Shown: positions 28,489 to 38,900 of the stretch, piece by piece
How positions within the stretch are numbered: position 1 is the stretch's first letter
How the letters are laid out: every line of letters begins with the position of its first letter
From: Brevundimonas sp. UBA7506
Lineage (GTDB): Bacteria > Pseudomonadota > Alphaproteobacteria > Caulobacterales > Caulobacteraceae
Assembly: GCF_002479495.1 (NCBI RefSeq)
Contig: NZ_DLNQ01000010.1
Coordinates: 211,742 to 275,741 of the forward strand
DNA: 64,000 bases
Direction: 5' to 3'
The notes under the pieces: model-generated
The model's input: the letters and a program-made list of their open reading frames with translations, nothing else
Told to the model about the DNA's origin: nothing
The model's database searches: none
Translations under genes and position numbers: made by a program

Positions 28489-28877
28489 GCCATCTCGGCG
28501 CCGTCTCCCTGCTGGTCCGCGACTATGACGAGGCCATCGCCTTCTTCGTCGGCAAGCTGGGCTTTGAACTCAGCGAAGACACCGACATGGGCGGCGGCAA
28601 ACGCTGGGTGCGGGTCACGCCGAAAGGCGGCCAGACCTCCCTGCTGCTGGCTCGCGCCGCGACGCCTCAGCAGGTCGCCCGGATCGGCGATCAGGCGGGA
28701 GGCCGCGTCTGGCTGTTTCTCTACACCGACGACCTGATGCGCGATCACGCCGCCTGGCTGAAGGCCGGCGTCGTCTTCCGCGAAACGCCCCGTCACGAAG
28801 CCTATGGCAAGGTGGTGGTCTTCGAAGACCTCTACGGCAACGCCTGGGACCTGATCGAACCCGCTACCGGAGCCTGA
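28485..28877 (+). CDS. VOC (glyoxalase/bleomycin resistance) family protein
   Basis: A 130-residue one-module vicinal-oxygen-chelate protein: [23 protein letters not shown] at the start and [13 protein letters not shown] at the end supply metal-binding residues. Substrate unknown. ATG 28485 overlaps the esterase stop, and purT follows four bases after the stop, so tkt, esterase, VOC and purT may share one transcript. Confidence 0.88.
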   Translation: MSHLGAVSLLVRDYDEAIAFFVGKLGFELSEDTDMGGGKRWVRVTPKGGQTSLLLARAATPQQVARIGDQAGGRVWLFLYTDDLMRDHAAWLKAGVVFRETPRHEAYGKVVVFEDLYGNAWDLIEPATGA

Positions 28878-28881
28878 GCCC

Positions 28882-30075
28882 ATGAAGATCGGCACGCCGC
28901 TTACCGACCACGCCACCCGCGTCATGCTGCTCGGCTCGGGCGAGCTGGGCAAGGAGGTGGCCATCGAGCTGCAGCGTCTGGGCGCCGAGGTGATCGCGGT
29001 GGACCGCTATGCCAACGCCCCGGCCATGCAGGTGGCCCACCGCAGCCACGTCATCCCCATGACCGATCCTCAGGTGCTGAACGGCCTCATCATGGCCGAG
29101 GCCCCGCACATCATCGTGCCGGAGATCGAGGCCATCGCCACCGACACCCTGGCGGCCATCGAGGCGGCGGGTCTGGCCCGCGTCATCCCGACGGCCCGCG
29201 CCACCCAGCTGACCATGAACCGCGAGGGCATCCGCCGTCTGGCCGCCGAGGAACTGGGTCTGCCGACCAGCCCCTACGCCTTCGCAGGCTCCGCCGAGGA
29301 ACTGGCGGCCGGCGCCGAGGCCGTCGGCTTCCCCTGCTTCGTCAAGCCGGTCATGTCGTCCTCGGGCAAGGGCCAGTCCTATGTCGAGCGCGCCGATCAG
29401 GTGGCCGACGCCTGGACCTATGCCGAGGCCTCGGGCCGGGTCGCGGGCGGTCGGGTCATCGTCGAGGGGCGCATCGCCTTCGACTATGAGATCACCCTGC
29501 TGACCCTGCGGTCTCTGCGCGACGGCGCCGTCCGCACCGACTTCTGCGCCCCCATCGGCCATCGCCAGCAGAAAGGCGACTACGTCGAAAGCTGGCAGCC
29601 GCAGATCATGAGCGAGGCCGCCTTGCGGGCGGCGCAGGACATCGCCGGCAAGGTGACCGATGCCCTGGGCGGCCTCGGCGTCTTCGGCGTCGAGCTGTTC
29701 GTCACCGGCGACAAGGTCTGGTTCTCGGAGGTCTCGCCGCGCCCGCATGACACCGGACTGGTGACGTTGGCGACCCAGACCATGAGCGAGTTCGCCCTGC
29801 ACGCCCGCGCCATCCTCGGCCTGCCGGTGGACGTCAGCCTGCGTGAGCCGGGCGCCAGCGCCGTCATCTACGGCGGCGTCGAGGCCGAGGGCGTGGTCTA
29901 TGAGGGCGTGGCCGAGGCCCTCTCGGTGCCGACCGCCGACCTGCGCCTGTTCGGCAAGCCCGAAGCGTTCGAGCGCCGCCGCATGGGCGTCGCCCTGGCC
30001 CGCGGGGCCGACACGGATCAGGCGCGCGATCGGGCGACCGAGGCGGCGAGCAAGGTCCGCGTCGTCAAACCCTGA
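28882..30075 (+). CDS. purT: Formate-dependent GAR transformylase
   Basis: PurT uses ATP and formate to formylate glycinamide ribonucleotide, the folate-independent third step of purine synthesis. A 397-residue ATP-grasp protein with [20 protein letters not shown] at the N-terminus, [11 protein letters not shown] in the grasp loop and [16 protein letters not shown] near the active site. PurU in the same window can provide the formate. Confidence 0.96.
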   Translation: MKIGTPLTDHATRVMLLGSGELGKEVAIELQRLGAEVIAVDRYANAPAMQVAHRSHVIPMTDPQVLNGLIMAEAPHIIVPEIEAIATDTLAAIEAAGLARVIPTARATQLTMNREGIRRLAAEELGLPTSPYAFAGSAEELAAGAEAVGFPCFVKPVMSSSGKGQSYVERADQVADAWTYAEASGRVAGGRVIVEGRIAFDYEITLLTLRSLRDGAVRTDFCAPIGHRQQKGDYVESWQPQIMSEAALRAAQDIAGKVTDALGGLGVFGVELFVTGDKVWFSEVSPRPHDTGLVTLATQTMSEFALHARAILGLPVDVSLREPGASAVIYGGVEAEGVVYEGVAEALSVPTADLRLFGKPEAFERRRMGVALARGADTDQARDRATEAASKVRVVKP

Positions 30076-30111
30076 AAAACGCAGCAAAGCTTGCCCTGAC
30101 TGTAAAATAAA

Positions 30112-30161
30112 GGCGCCGACCTTCGACTTTAGTCGGTTGGCGCCGGACCCATAAAGGGTCC
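30112..30161 (+). promoter_or_regulatory. Two hairpins in the purT-cstA gap
   Basis: GGCGCCGAC...GTCGG-TT-GGCGCC (30112-30144) and GGACCC-ATAAA-GGGTCC (30145-30161) stand back to back upstream of cstA. No T-run follows either. They could end the purT message or form a cstA leader structure; the sequence does not decide. Confidence 0.4.
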
Positions 30162-30209
30162 AGAAATGCCGAAAGGTCGCACCCAAGCCGACCCGGAGGA
30201 CCGTTCGTC

Positions 30210-32297
30210 ATGGGCAAGCTCAAGACCGCGCTAATTTTTGGCGCCATAGCCATACTGGGGGCCATCGCCCTCGCCGTCATCGCCCTGCACCAGGGCGAGA
30301 GCATCAGCGCCGTCTGGATCGTGGTGGCGGCGCTCTGCGTCTACGCCATCGCCTACCGCTTCTACGCCCGCTACCTGGCCGGAAAGGTCATGGGGCTGAA
30401 TGCAAAACGGCCCACGCCGGCGGTGCGGCACAACGACGGGCTGGACTATGTGCCCACGCCCCGCAACGTCCTGTTCGGCCACCACTTCGCGGCCATCGCG
30501 GGCGCGGGGCCGCTGGTCGGGCCGGTGCTGGCGGCGCAGATGGGCTATCTGCCCGGCGTGCTATGGATCCTGGTCGGCGCGGTTCTGGCCGGCGCGGTGC
30601 AGGACATGATGGTCCTGTTCATGTCCACCCGTCGCGACGGTCGCTCGCTGGGCGACATGGTCCGCACCGAAATGGGCCCCATTCCCGGCATCATCGCCCA
30701 GGTCGGCGTGCTGATGATCATGGTCATCATCCTGGCCGTTCTGGCCCTGGTCGTGGTCAAGGCCCTGGCCGAGAGCCCCTGGGGCACCTTCACGGTGGCC
30801 GCCACCATCCCCATCGCCGTCTTCATGGGCCTCTACACCCGCTACCTGCGGCCCGGCCGCGTGGGCGAGGTCTCGGTCATCGGCGTGGTCCTGCTGATCC
30901 TGGCCATCATCGGCGGCGGCCATATCGCGGCGGATCCCTTCTGGGGCCCGGCCTTCACCCTGTCGGGCACCACCCTGGCCCTGGCCATGATGGCCTATGG
31001 CTTCGTCGCCTCGGTCATTCCGGTCTGGCTGCTGCTGGCCCCGCGCGACTACCTGTCCACCTTCCTCAAGATCGGCGCCATCCTGGCCCTGGCAGTCGGC
31101 ATCCTGATCGTGCGCCCGCACGTGCAGATGCCCGCCATCACCCCCTTCATCGACGGCACCGGCCCGGTCTTCTCCGGCGCCCTCTTCCCCTTCCTCTTCA
31201 TCACCATCGCCTGCGGCGCCGTCTCAGGCTTCCACGCCCTGATCTCGTCGGGCACCACGCCCAAGCTGCTGGAGAACGAGAACCAGATCCCGCTGATCGG
31301 CTATGGCGCCATGCTGTGCGAGAGCTTCGTGGCCATCATGGCCCTGATCGCCGCCACCGTGCTGGACCCCGCCGTCTATTTCGCCATGAACAGCCCGGTC
31401 AGCGTGATCGGCGACAATGCCGCCTCGGCCGCCGCCGCCGTGGCCCAGTGGGGCTTCCACATCACCCCCGGCGAGCTGGAGCAACTGGCCCGCGACGTGG
31501 GCGAGCACTCCATCCTGTCGCGCGCGGGCGGCGCCCCGACCCTGGCCGTCGGCATGGCCCACATCCTGTCGGGCATCATCGGCGGCAAGGCCATGATGGC
31601 CTTCTGGTATCACTTCGCCATCCTGTTCGAGGCCCTGTTCATCCTGACCACGGTCGACGCCGGCACCCGCGTCTGCCGCTTCATGATCCAGGACCTGCTG
31701 GGCGTGGCCGTGCCGAAGATGCGCGAGACCAAGTCCTGGACCGCCAACGTCGTGGCCACGGCCCTGACAGTCAGCCTGTGGGGCTACTTCCTCTACACCG
31801 GCGTGGTCGATCCGCTGGGCGGCATCAACAGCCTGTGGCCGCTGTTCGGCATCGCCAACCAGATGCTGGCCGCCGTCGCCCTGATCCTGGGCACGGTCGT
31901 CCTGTTCAAGATGAAGCGCGAGCGTTTCGCCTGGGCCACGGCGGTCCCGGCCGTCTGGCTGCTGATCTGCACCCTGACGGCGGGCTTCCAGAAGCTGCTG
32001 CATCCCGACGTCAAGATCGGCTTCCTGGCCCATGCGCGTAAGTATCAGGACGCCCTGACCGCCGGCGATATCCTGGCTCCGGCCAAGACGGCGGGCGACA
32101 TGCACCGCATCATCATCAACGACTACGTCAACTCGGCCCTGACGGCGGGCTTCCTGTTCGTGGTCCTGACCATGGTGGTCTATGGCGTGCGCGCCTGCCT
32201 CAAGGCCCGTCAGAACAGCCAGCCCACCGTGGTCGAGCAACCCGCCGCCCACGAACTGACGCTGGAGGACGAAGCCATGGACGCGGCCCGTGCCTAA
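30210..32297 (+). CDS. cstA: Carbon starvation protein A, peptide/pyruvate transporter family
   Basis: A 695-residue protein with some 16-18 membrane helices, matching CstA throughout. Examples are RHNDGLDYVPTPRNVLFGHHFAAIAGAGPLVGP (split by helix turns), the ALISSGTTPKLLENE loop and TVDAGTRVCRFMIQD. CstA family members import peptides or pyruvate. An ATG follows GGAGGA. Its 3' end overlaps ybdD by eight bases, the usual arrangement. Confidence 0.95.
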   Translation: MGKLKTALIFGAIAILGAIALAVIALHQGESISAVWIVVAALCVYAIAYRFYARYLAGKVMGLNAKRPTPAVRHNDGLDYVPTPRNVLFGHHFAAIAGAGPLVGPVLAAQMGYLPGVLWILVGAVLAGAVQDMMVLFMSTRRDGRSLGDMVRTEMGPIPGIIAQVGVLMIMVIILAVLALVVVKALAESPWGTFTVAATIPIAVFMGLYTRYLRPGRVGEVSVIGVVLLILAIIGGGHIAADPFWGPAFTLSGTTLALAMMAYGFVASVIPVWLLLAPRDYLSTFLKIGAILALAVGILIVRPHVQMPAITPFIDGTGPVFSGALFPFLFITIACGAVSGFHALISSGTTPKLLENENQIPLIGYGAMLCESFVAIMALIAATVLDPAVYFAMNSPVSVIGDNAASAAAAVAQWGFHITPGELEQLARDVGEHSILSRAGGAPTLAVGMAHILSGIIGGKAMMAFWYHFAILFEALFILTTVDAGTRVCRFMIQDLLGVAVPKMRETKSWTANVVATALTVSLWGYFLYTGVVDPLGGINSLWPLFGIANQMLAAVALILGTVVLFKMKRERFAWATAVPAVWLLICTLTAGFQKLLHPDVKIGFLAHARKYQDALTAGDILAPAKTAGDMHRIIINDYVNSALTAGFLFVVLTMVVYGVRACLKARQNSQPTVVEQPAAHELTLEDEAMDAARA

Positions 32298-32535
32298 CCC
32301 CTCTGAACCGGCTGGCGGCGCGGACCTGATCTGCGTCTGCCGCGCTGCCCTGGTGCGGTGGGGCAAGGACGCTCGCCGCACCGCCAGCCTCATGGTCGGC
32401 CAGCCCGACTATGAGGTCTATGTCGCCCACGCCGAGGCCACCCACCCCGAGCAGCCGCCGCTGGACCGCACCGCCTTCTTCCGCCTGCACGAAGCGCGCA
32501 GGTTCGGGGCGGGCGGCGCCTTCCGCTGCTGCTGA
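32290..32535 (+). CDS. ybdD: YbdD/YjiX family small protein
   Basis: An 81-residue partner encoded right after cstA, as in E. coli. LMVGQPDYEVYVAHAEATHP and the C-terminal ARRFGAGGAFRCC are the family signature. The small protein is thought to be needed for transport by the CstA-type carrier. It overlaps the cstA stop, so translation is coupled. Confidence 0.9.
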   Translation: MPNPSEPAGGADLICVCRAALVRWGKDARRTASLMVGQPDYEVYVAHAEATHPEQPPLDRTAFFRLHEARRFGAGGAFRCC

Positions 32536-32592
32536 GACGACCTTACGGCGAGTTCACTCGCCAAGACGGGGCGGCGGCATAAGCTGAGGGGC

Positions 32593-33882
32593 ATGAAAAC
32601 GCCCGCGCTCCTCGTCGCCCTGCTCCTCGCCGCCTCGCCCGCCCTGGCGCGACAGACCGAGGCGCCCGCCGCGCCCCGTATCGTCGTCAGCGAGATCGCC
32701 GCCGCCATCCGCGACGCCTATTTCGATCCCGCCAAGGCCGAGGTCATCGCCGCCGCGCTGGAAGCTGAAGCCGCCCAGGGCCGGTACGACAGCCTGACCG
32801 ATCCCTGCGATCTGGAAACAGCCCTGACCGCGCGGCTGGAACCCTGGGACCAGCATTTCAGCGTCGGCAAACCGGCGCCGTCGGGCCCTGCTCCCGCCCG
32901 ATCGACGACGGCTTCGTCGGGTCTCGTCCCCGTGCCCTTCCCCGTGGTCGCCGCCCGTCAGGGCCAGGACTTCCGCTCGGTTCAGGTCCTGCCGGGCAAT
33001 GTCGGCCTGATCGAGATGCGCTTCTTCGGCGACTTCGAGGGGGCCGATGATCCCGCCCGCAAACAGGTCGATGCCGCGCTGCAACTGGTTTCCAGCACAG
33101 ACGCCGTCATCTTCGACCTACGCAACAACGGCGGCGGTTCGCCCGCCATGGTCGGCTATCTGGTCAGCGCCTTCGTCGGACCGGACGCCGACGTCTATAA
33201 CCGCTTCCATTCCCGCGAAGGCGAAAGCCGCGAGGCCCCCGCCCAGCCCTACGCCGCGCCGCGCGTGGACGTGCCGGTCTATGTCCTGATCAGCGGTCGC
33301 ACCGGCTCGGCGGCCGAAGCCTTCGCCTATACGATGCAGGCTGCAAGGCGCGCCGTCATCGTCGGCGAAACCTCGGGCGGCGCGGCCAATCCCGGCGGTC
33401 CCGTCTTCACGCCCTCGGGCTATCGCGTCTTCATCTCGACCGGCTCGCCGACCAATCCCCTGACCGGCGGCAACTGGGAGAAGATCGGCGTCCGCCCCGA
33501 CGTGGCCGTGCCTGCCGAGGAGGCGCTGGATGCGGCCTGGAAGACCGCGCTGGCCGGTCAGTCCGGCGCCGCGCCCGCCGCCGCGACAGAGGCTGTATGG
33601 GTGCGAGAAGCCCTGGACGCCAAGCCCGCCGCGTTCGACCCCGCCGCCTACCTCGGCGCCTATGGCGGCTCCGTGGTTCAGGCCAGCGCGGACGGCCTGA
33701 CCTGGAAGAACGAGCGCCGCCCGGCCTGGCGGCTGCGCGCCCTTTCGCCCGACCTCTTCTTCGACGTGGACGAGCCCTATCGCCGCATCCGCTTCGTGCG
33801 CGACGAGACTGGCCGCGTCACCGCGCTGGAGGTTCTCGACAGCCAGACCGGCGTCACTCGCCTGCTGCGCCGCTCCGCCTAG
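32593..33882 (+). CDS. Secreted S41-family peptidase
   Basis: A 429-residue exported protein with a signal peptide ending ALARQ. An N-terminal helical part ([20 protein letters not shown]) is followed by the tail-specific protease/IRBP-type core [28 protein letters not shown] and the nucleophile region [26 protein letters not shown] closes the active site. There is no recognisable PDZ domain. It probably degrades or processes periplasmic peptides; the target is unknown. Confidence 0.88.
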   Translation: MKTPALLVALLLAASPALARQTEAPAAPRIVVSEIAAAIRDAYFDPAKAEVIAAALEAEAAQGRYDSLTDPCDLETALTARLEPWDQHFSVGKPAPSGPAPARSTTASSGLVPVPFPVVAARQGQDFRSVQVLPGNVGLIEMRFFGDFEGADDPARKQVDAALQLVSSTDAVIFDLRNNGGGSPAMVGYLVSAFVGPDADVYNRFHSREGESREAPAQPYAAPRVDVPVYVLISGRTGSAAEAFAYTMQAARRAVIVGETSGGAANPGGPVFTPSGYRVFISTGSPTNPLTGGNWEKIGVRPDVAVPAEEALDAAWKTALAGQSGAAPAAATEAVWVREALDAKPAAFDPAAYLGAYGGSVVQASADGLTWKNERRPAWRLRALSPDLFFDVDEPYRRIRFVRDETGRVTALEVLDSQTGVTRLLRRSA

Positions 33883-33997
33883 GTTTGGGTTCGGTTACAC
33901 CCGATCACACCTTGTTACGGGCGCGGGGTTGAATCGTGACGCCGATAGTCCGAGAAGGCATCCAACTAAAAACCGTCCTTGCTCAGGAGACCTCCCC

Positions 33998-35005
33998 ATG
34001 ACCGTTCGCGTCGCCATCAACGGCTTCGGCCGCATCGGCCGCCTCGTGCTTCGCTCGATCGTCGAGCATGGCCGCAAGGACATCGAGGTCGTGGCGATCA
34101 ACGACCTGGGTCCGGTCGAGACCAATGCTCACCTGCTGCGCTATGACTCGGTGCACGGCCGCTTCCCCGGCACCGTGACCTCGGGCGAGGACTGGATCGA
34201 CGTCGGCACCGGCAAGATCAAGGTCACCGCCGAGCGCGACCCGGCCAACCTGCCCCACGCCGAGCTGAAGGTGGACATCGCCTTCGAGTGCACCGGCATC
34301 TTCACCTCCAAGGACAAGGCTTCGGCCCACCTGAAGGCCGGCGCCAAGCGCGTTCTGGTCTCGGCCCCCGCCGACAACGCCGACAAGACCATCGTCTTCA
34401 AGGTCAACCATGAGACCCTGACCGCCGACGACATCGTCGTGTCCAACGGCTCGTGCACCACCAACGCCCTGGCCCCGGTGGCCAAGGTGCTGAACGACCT
34501 GTTCGGCATCGAGCGCGGCTACATGACCACCATCCACGCCTACACCGGCGACCAGCCGACGCTGGATACGATGCACAAGGACCTGTACCGCGGCCGCGCC
34601 GCCGCCCTCAGCATGATCCCGACCTCGACCGGCGCCGCCAAGGCCCTGGGCCTGGTCCTGCCGGAACTGAAGGGCAAGCTGGACGGCTCGTCGATCCGCG
34701 TCCCGACCCCGAACGTCTCGGTCGTGGACCTGAAGGTCGTCGCCGCCCGCGACGTGACCGTCGAGGAAATCAACGCCGCCCTGCAAGCCGCCGCCGACGG
34801 CCCGATGAACGGCGTCCTGTTCACCACGACCGACCCGCTGGTCTCGTCGGACCTGAACCACATCGCCGCCTCGTCGACCGCCGCCCTGCCGCAGACCCAG
34901 GTCATCGACGGCAAGCTGGCCCGCGTCCTCAGCTGGTACGACAACGAGTGGGGCTTCGCGACCCGCATGGCCGACACCGCCCTGGTGATGGCCAAGTTCC
35001 TTTAA
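33998..35005 (+). CDS. gap: Glyceraldehyde-3-phosphate dehydrogenase
   Basis: A 335-residue glycolytic enzyme. It begins [18 protein letters not shown] (NAD loop), has the active-site [15 protein letters not shown] with the catalytic Cys, and ends with [22 protein letters not shown] 33998 follows CAGGAGA. gap, pgk and fba are consecutive, each gap between them being filled by a palindromic repeat. Confidence 0.97.
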   Translation: MTVRVAINGFGRIGRLVLRSIVEHGRKDIEVVAINDLGPVETNAHLLRYDSVHGRFPGTVTSGEDWIDVGTGKIKVTAERDPANLPHAELKVDIAFECTGIFTSKDKASAHLKAGAKRVLVSAPADNADKTIVFKVNHETLTADDIVVSNGSCTTNALAPVAKVLNDLFGIERGYMTTIHAYTGDQPTLDTMHKDLYRGRAAALSMIPTSTGAAKALGLVLPELKGKLDGSSIRVPTPNVSVVDLKVVAARDVTVEEINAALQAAADGPMNGVLFTTTDPLVSSDLNHIAASSTAALPQTQVIDGKLARVLSWYDNEWGFATRMADTALVMAKFL

Positions 35006-35026
35006 GCAGGAACACCGCTTACTGAC

Positions 35027-35456
35027 CCTTCTCCCCTCGTGGGAGAAGGTGTCAGGCGGAGCCTGACGGATGAGGGGGCCTTTGCGCCACATGACGTCTG
35101 ACCGCATCCAGAACCCGGTTCGGATTTGTCAGCACGGCTTCATTCGCGAAGCGCAGGACGGTGAAGCCGCGTTGTTTCAGGTCGGCGTCTCTCGCGGCGT
35201 CTTCTGCTTGGCGCAGCCGATGCACGCCCCCATCCATCTCGAGCACCAGCTTGAGTTCGTAGCAACAGAAGTCAGCAATCCAGGGTCCGATGCGCGTCTG
35301 GCGTCGGAACTTGTGGTCTTCAAAGCCGCGACCGCGCAGGATACGCCACATCGCCGCCTCGGTCGGCGTCATTCCCGCCCTCAATCGCCGCGTCTGGTTC
35401 ACCGCCCCCTCATCCGGCTCGCTCCGCGAACCACCTTCTCCCACGAGGGGAGAAGG
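35027..35456. repeat. Family A inverted repeat arms enclosing a DUF559 gene
   Basis: The left arm at 35027-35078 (CCTTCTCCC-CTCGT-GGGAGAAGG, then the CAGGC palindrome and GGATGAGGGGG) and the right arm at 35405-35456 are inverted copies. Each arm is itself a small hairpin plus a GGATGAGGGG tail. The 330-base interior is almost entirely the DUF559 reading frame. Other family A copies at 36.7, 56.9 and 62.0 kb have only short interiors. Confidence 0.85.
35052..35402 (-). CDS. DUF559 / Vsr-like PD-(D/E)XK endonuclease-domain protein
   Basis: A 116-residue DUF559 protein, a relative of very-short-patch repair endonucleases. [20 protein letters not shown] is the family N-terminal helix block. The core follows as [16 protein letters not shown], then [10 protein letters not shown], giving the Asp and Glu-x-Asp of the nuclease centre. 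The likely start is GTG at 35402, with GAGGGGG from the repeat arm acting as ribosome site. The frame stays open back to 35444 through the arm. The last ten residues ([10 protein letters not shown]) and the stop are encoded by the other arm. Substrate and activity are not shown. Confidence 0.8.
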   Translation of the reverse strand: MNQTRRLRAGMTPTEAAMWRILRGRGFEDHKFRRQTRIGPWIADFCCYELKLVLEMDGGVHRLRQAEDAARDADLKQRGFTVLRFANEAVLTNPNRVLDAVRRHVAQRPPHPSGSA

Positions 35457-35473
35457 AAGAACAGAGATATCCC

Positions 35474-36667
35474 ATGACCTTCCGCACCCTCGACGACGCC
35501 GCTGACCTGTCGGGCCAGACCGCTCTGGTCCGCGTGGACTTCAACGTGCCGATGGAGGGCGGCAAGGTCACCGACGACACCCGTCTGAAGGCCGCCCTGC
35601 CGACCATCCACCGCCTGCGCGAAGCCGGCGCCAAGGTGGTGCTGCTGGCCCACTTCGACCGGCCCAAGGGCGAGCGCGTCGCCTCCATGAGCCTGCGCCC
35701 CGTGGTCGAGCCGCTGGAGCTGCTGCTGCATGGCCCCGTCCGCTTCGCCGACGACTGCGTGGGCGACGAGGCCAAGGCCGCCGTGGCGGATCTCGACGCC
35801 GGCGGCGTGCTGCTGCTGGAGAACGTCCGCTTCCACAAGGGCGAGGAAAAGAACGACCCGGCCTTCACCGCCCAACTGGCGGAACTGGGCGACCTCTACG
35901 TCAACGACGCCTTCTCGGCGGCGCACCGCGCCCACGCCTCGACGGAAGGGTTGGCCCGCCTGCTGCCCGCCTATGCCGGTTGCGCCATGGCGCGCGAGCT
36001 GTCGGCGCTGGACGCGGCGCTCGGCAATCCGCAGAAGCCCGTCATCGGCATCGTCGGCGGCGCCAAGGTCTCGACCAAGCTGGACCTGCTGAAAAACCTG
36101 GTCGCCAAGCTGGACTACCTGGCCATCGGCGGCGGCATGGCCAACACCTTCCTGCACGCCCAGGGCGTCGATGTCGGCGGGTCGCTGTGCGAGAAGGACC
36201 TGGCCGAGACCGCGCTCGAAATCATCGAGGAAGCCCGCCAGAAGGGCTGCGAACTGCTGCTGCCGGTCGACGTCGTGGTCGCCAAGGGCGTGAAGCCCGG
36301 CATCGAATCCGGCGTCCGCGCCCTCGACCGCATCGCCGCCGACGACCTGATCCTGGACGCCGGTCCTGAAACCGTCGCCCGTCTGGCCCGCGCCATGGAC
36401 CTGTCCAAGACCCTGATCTGGAACGGCCCGCTGGGCGTGTTCGAGGTCCCGCCCTTCGACAAGGCGACCGTGGCCGCCGCCAAACACGCCGCCGAACTGG
36501 CCCACGCCGGCAAGCTGGTCGCCGTGGCCGGCGGCGGCGACACCGTCGCGGCCCTGAACCACGCCGGCACGGCCGACGACATGACCTTCGTCTCCACCGC
36601 CGGCGGCGCCTTCCTGGAATGGATGGAGGGCAAGGTGCTTCCGGGCGTCGAAGCCCTGCGCGCATAA
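35474..36667 (+). CDS. pgk: Phosphoglycerate kinase
   Basis: A 397-residue two-domain kinase making ATP from 1,3-bisphosphoglycerate. It has [21 protein letters not shown] at the N-terminus, [16 protein letters not shown], the hinge region [12 protein letters not shown] and the C-terminal nucleotide loop [14 protein letters not shown]. It begins 18 bases after the right arm of the DUF559-carrying repeat. Confidence 0.97.
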   Translation: MTFRTLDDAADLSGQTALVRVDFNVPMEGGKVTDDTRLKAALPTIHRLREAGAKVVLLAHFDRPKGERVASMSLRPVVEPLELLLHGPVRFADDCVGDEAKAAVADLDAGGVLLLENVRFHKGEEKNDPAFTAQLAELGDLYVNDAFSAAHRAHASTEGLARLLPAYAGCAMARELSALDAALGNPQKPVIGIVGGAKVSTKLDLLKNLVAKLDYLAIGGGMANTFLHAQGVDVGGSLCEKDLAETALEIIEEARQKGCELLLPVDVVVAKGVKPGIESGVRALDRIAADDLILDAGPETVARLARAMDLSKTLIWNGPLGVFEVPPFDKATVAAAKHAAELAHAGKLVAVAGGGDTVAALNHAGTADDMTFVSTAGGAFLEWMEGKVLPGVEALRA

Positions 36668-36671
36668 ACGC

Positions 36672-36837
36672 CCTTCTCCCCTTGAGGGAGAAGGTGGCCC
36701 GTCAGGGCCGGATGAGGGGTGTCGGCGCGACGCTTGAAGTGTCGTGGCTCAGCGTTTCGGCCGTGATCGGCTGGGCGGCGCTCACCCCCCTCATCCGTCA
36801 GGCTTCGCCTGCCACCTTCTCCCTCAAGGGGAGAAGG
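36672..36837. repeat. Palindromic intergenic repeat, family A, between pgk and fba
   Basis: The left arm CCTTCTCCC-CTTGA-GGGAGAAGG is followed by GCCCGTCAGGGC and GGATGAGGGG. The inverted right arm ends CCTTCTCCC-TCAAG-GGGAGAAGG. About 60 bases lie between the arms. The region starts four bases after the pgk stop. Confidence 0.85.
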
Positions 36838-36920
36838 ATGTTCACATGCCGCCCGGCGTGACTTCCCCGCCCCTTCGGGCTAAAGCCTCGGCAAAACAAT
36901 ACCGGCTCAGGAGAATACCC

Positions 36921-37985
36921 ATGGCGCGCATCACGCTGCGACAACTGCTCGACCACGCGGCGGAGCACGACTACGGCCTGCCGGCCTACAACATCAACAA
37001 CATGGAGCAGGGTCTGGCGATCATGGAGGCGGCCCATGAGGTCAACGCCCCGGTCATCATCCAGGCCTCGCGCGGCGCCCGCTCCTACGCCAACGACATC
37101 ATCCTGGCCAAGCTGATCGACGGCCTGGCCGAGCTCTATCCGCACATCCCGGTCTGCATGCACCAGGACCACGGCAACGGCCCGGCCACCTGCGCCACCG
37201 CCATCCAGTACGGCTTCACCTCGGTGATGATGGACGGCTCGCTGGAAGAAGACGCCAAGACCCCCGCCTCCTACGAATACAACGTCGACGTCACCCGTCG
37301 CGTCACCGAGATGGCCCACTCGTGCGGCGTCTCGGTCGAGGGTGAACTGGGCGTGCTCGGCTCGCTGGAGACCGGCATGGGCGAGGCCGAAGACGGCCAC
37401 GGCTTCGAGGGCAAGCTGGACCACTCGCAACTGCTGACCGACCCGGATCAAGCCGTCGACTTCGTCAAGGCCACCAAGGTCGACGCCCTGGCGATCGCCA
37501 TGGGCACCTCGCACGGCGCCTATAAGTTCACGCGCCAGCCGGACGGCGACGTCCTGGCCATGAACGTGATCGAGGAAATCCACCGCCGCCTGCCCAACAC
37601 CCACCTGGTGATGCACGGCTCGTCCTCGGTGCCGCAGGACCTGCAGGACATCATCAACGCCTACGGCGGCCAGATGCCCCAGACCTGGGGCGTGCCGGTC
37701 GAGGAAATCCAGCGCGGCATCAAGCACGGCGTGCGCAAGATCAACATCGACACCGACAACCGCATGGCCATCACCGGCGCCATCCGCAAGGTCCTGGCCG
37801 AGAAGCCCAGCGAGTTCGACCCGCGCGCCTATCTGAAGCCCGCCAAGGAAGCCATGAAGAAGCTGTGCATCGAGCGCTACCAGCAGTTCGGCTGCGAAGG
37901 CCAGGCGTCCAAGATCAAGCCCCTGTCCACCGCCCAGATGGCCAAGCGCTACGCCGCCGGCGAACTGGACCCGCGCATCGGCTGA
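36921..37985 (+). CDS. fba: Fructose-bisphosphate aldolase, class II
   Basis: A 354-residue zinc-dependent aldolase of the long Calvin-cycle/CbbA type. Zinc ligands come from CMHQDHGNG and [11 protein letters not shown]. The loop [20 protein letters not shown] and the [11 protein letters not shown] phosphate-binding block are clear. ATG 36921 follows CAGGAGA. An open frame extends upstream into the repeat but is not likely used. Confidence 0.96.
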   Translation: MARITLRQLLDHAAEHDYGLPAYNINNMEQGLAIMEAAHEVNAPVIIQASRGARSYANDIILAKLIDGLAELYPHIPVCMHQDHGNGPATCATAIQYGFTSVMMDGSLEEDAKTPASYEYNVDVTRRVTEMAHSCGVSVEGELGVLGSLETGMGEAEDGHGFEGKLDHSQLLTDPDQAVDFVKATKVDALAIAMGTSHGAYKFTRQPDGDVLAMNVIEEIHRRLPNTHLVMHGSSSVPQDLQDIINAYGGQMPQTWGVPVEEIQRGIKHGVRKINIDTDNRMAITGAIRKVLAEKPSEFDPRAYLKPAKEAMKKLCIERYQQFGCEGQASKIKPLSTAQMAKRYAAGELDPRIG

Positions 37986-38009
37986 TCGGCTGATTGCCGC
38001 CCGCTCTTG

Positions 38010-38168
38010 ATCCTCCCCCGCTTGCGGGGGAGGGGGACCACGTAGTGGTGGAGGGGGCGGCCACAACCGCAGCGTTTCAATGGAAGACGGCGAGGCCAGA
38101 TCTCGCCCCCTCCACCATGCTGCGCATGGTCCCCCTCCCCCATTCCGCTACGCTGCATGGGGGAGGAT
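38010..38168. repeat. Palindromic intergenic repeat, family C, after fba
   Basis: The left arm ATCCTCCCCCGC-TT-GCGGGGGAGG is followed by a CCACGTAGTGG palindrome and AGGGGGCG. The right arm carries CGCCCCCTCC, ACCATGC-TGC-GCATGGT and GGGGGAGGAT. Related copies are at 55785-55918 and, as a single arm, at 63864-63918. It fills the gap between the convergent fba and DUF2799 genes. Confidence 0.85.
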
Positions 38169-38186
38169 CAGCCTGCTCTCAGTTCG

Positions 38187-38825
38187 TCACCAGACGCCGT
38201 AACGCCCGCCGATCACCCCGATCACCAGCCGCGCCTCGATCTCGGCATAGCGCAGCTCTTCCTCCGCACGGCGCGCATCGCGGCGCGCCTCCTGAAGTTC
38301 GCCGCGCACCTCGCGGATACGGTCGCGGATGCGGTCACGCTCCTCGTCCGTCAGGCCGTCCTGGCGCAGTTCGCGCTGCTTGGCCTCCAGCTTGTCCTCG
38401 CGGCTCTCGATGCGGCTGATGGCCGAGTTCAGCGCGCTTTCCGCCGAGGACACCGCCTGCTCCACCACATAGATCCGCCGCCCGTCCTCATAGGCGGGCA
38501 GGAAGTCGCGCTCCTCGACCGGTGAGCAGACGCCGCCGTAGCTGTTCCCCTGACGTCCCTGACGGAAGCCGCTCTCCCAGGTGCAATAGGTCCGCAGCCC
38601 GTCCTCGCGCGCCGACAGATAGGCGCTGGGGTTGGGCGCCGCCCCATACTTGGCGCAGGCCTGGGCATGATCGTCCAGCCGGCTGGGCCGATAGCCCGCC
38701 AACCCGTCCTGATAGCCCTTCTCGCCCCATGCCCCCGCGAGGCACTGTTCCTTGGTCATGGTGGTGCAGCCGGCCAGAAGCGCGACGCCCGTTGCGGCGA
38801 CGGCGGCGACGATCACAAACCTCAT
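38187..38825 (-). CDS. DUF2799 lipoprotein
   Basis: A 212-residue predicted lipoprotein with lipobox LLAGC at residue 20. MTKEQCLAGAWGEKGYQDGLAGY and HAQACAKYGAAPN match DUF2799. The C-terminal half is a charged coiled coil (RIESREDKLEAKQREL through RRDARRAEEELRYAEIE). The ATG at 38825 follows GGGAGAGGGAC. Function unknown; probably anchored in the envelope. Confidence 0.85.
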   Translation of the reverse strand: MRFVIVAAVAATGVALLAGCTTMTKEQCLAGAWGEKGYQDGLAGYRPSRLDDHAQACAKYGAAPNPSAYLSAREDGLRTYCTWESGFRQGRQGNSYGGVCSPVEERDFLPAYEDGRRIYVVEQAVSSAESALNSAISRIESREDKLEAKQRELRQDGLTDEERDRIRDRIREVRGELQEARRDARRAEEELRYAEIEARLVIGVIGGRYGVW

Positions 38826-38900
38826 GTCCCTCTCCCCAAAGCTGAACCGCGGCAAAGGACGACATGACGACCCGCCCCGCAAGCCATGCTATCTCGCCCT

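Noticed and set aside
36619..36861. Short frames running through the pgk-fba gap
   Set aside because: They are translations of the family A repeat, not genes; the same peptide strings recur at other repeat copies.
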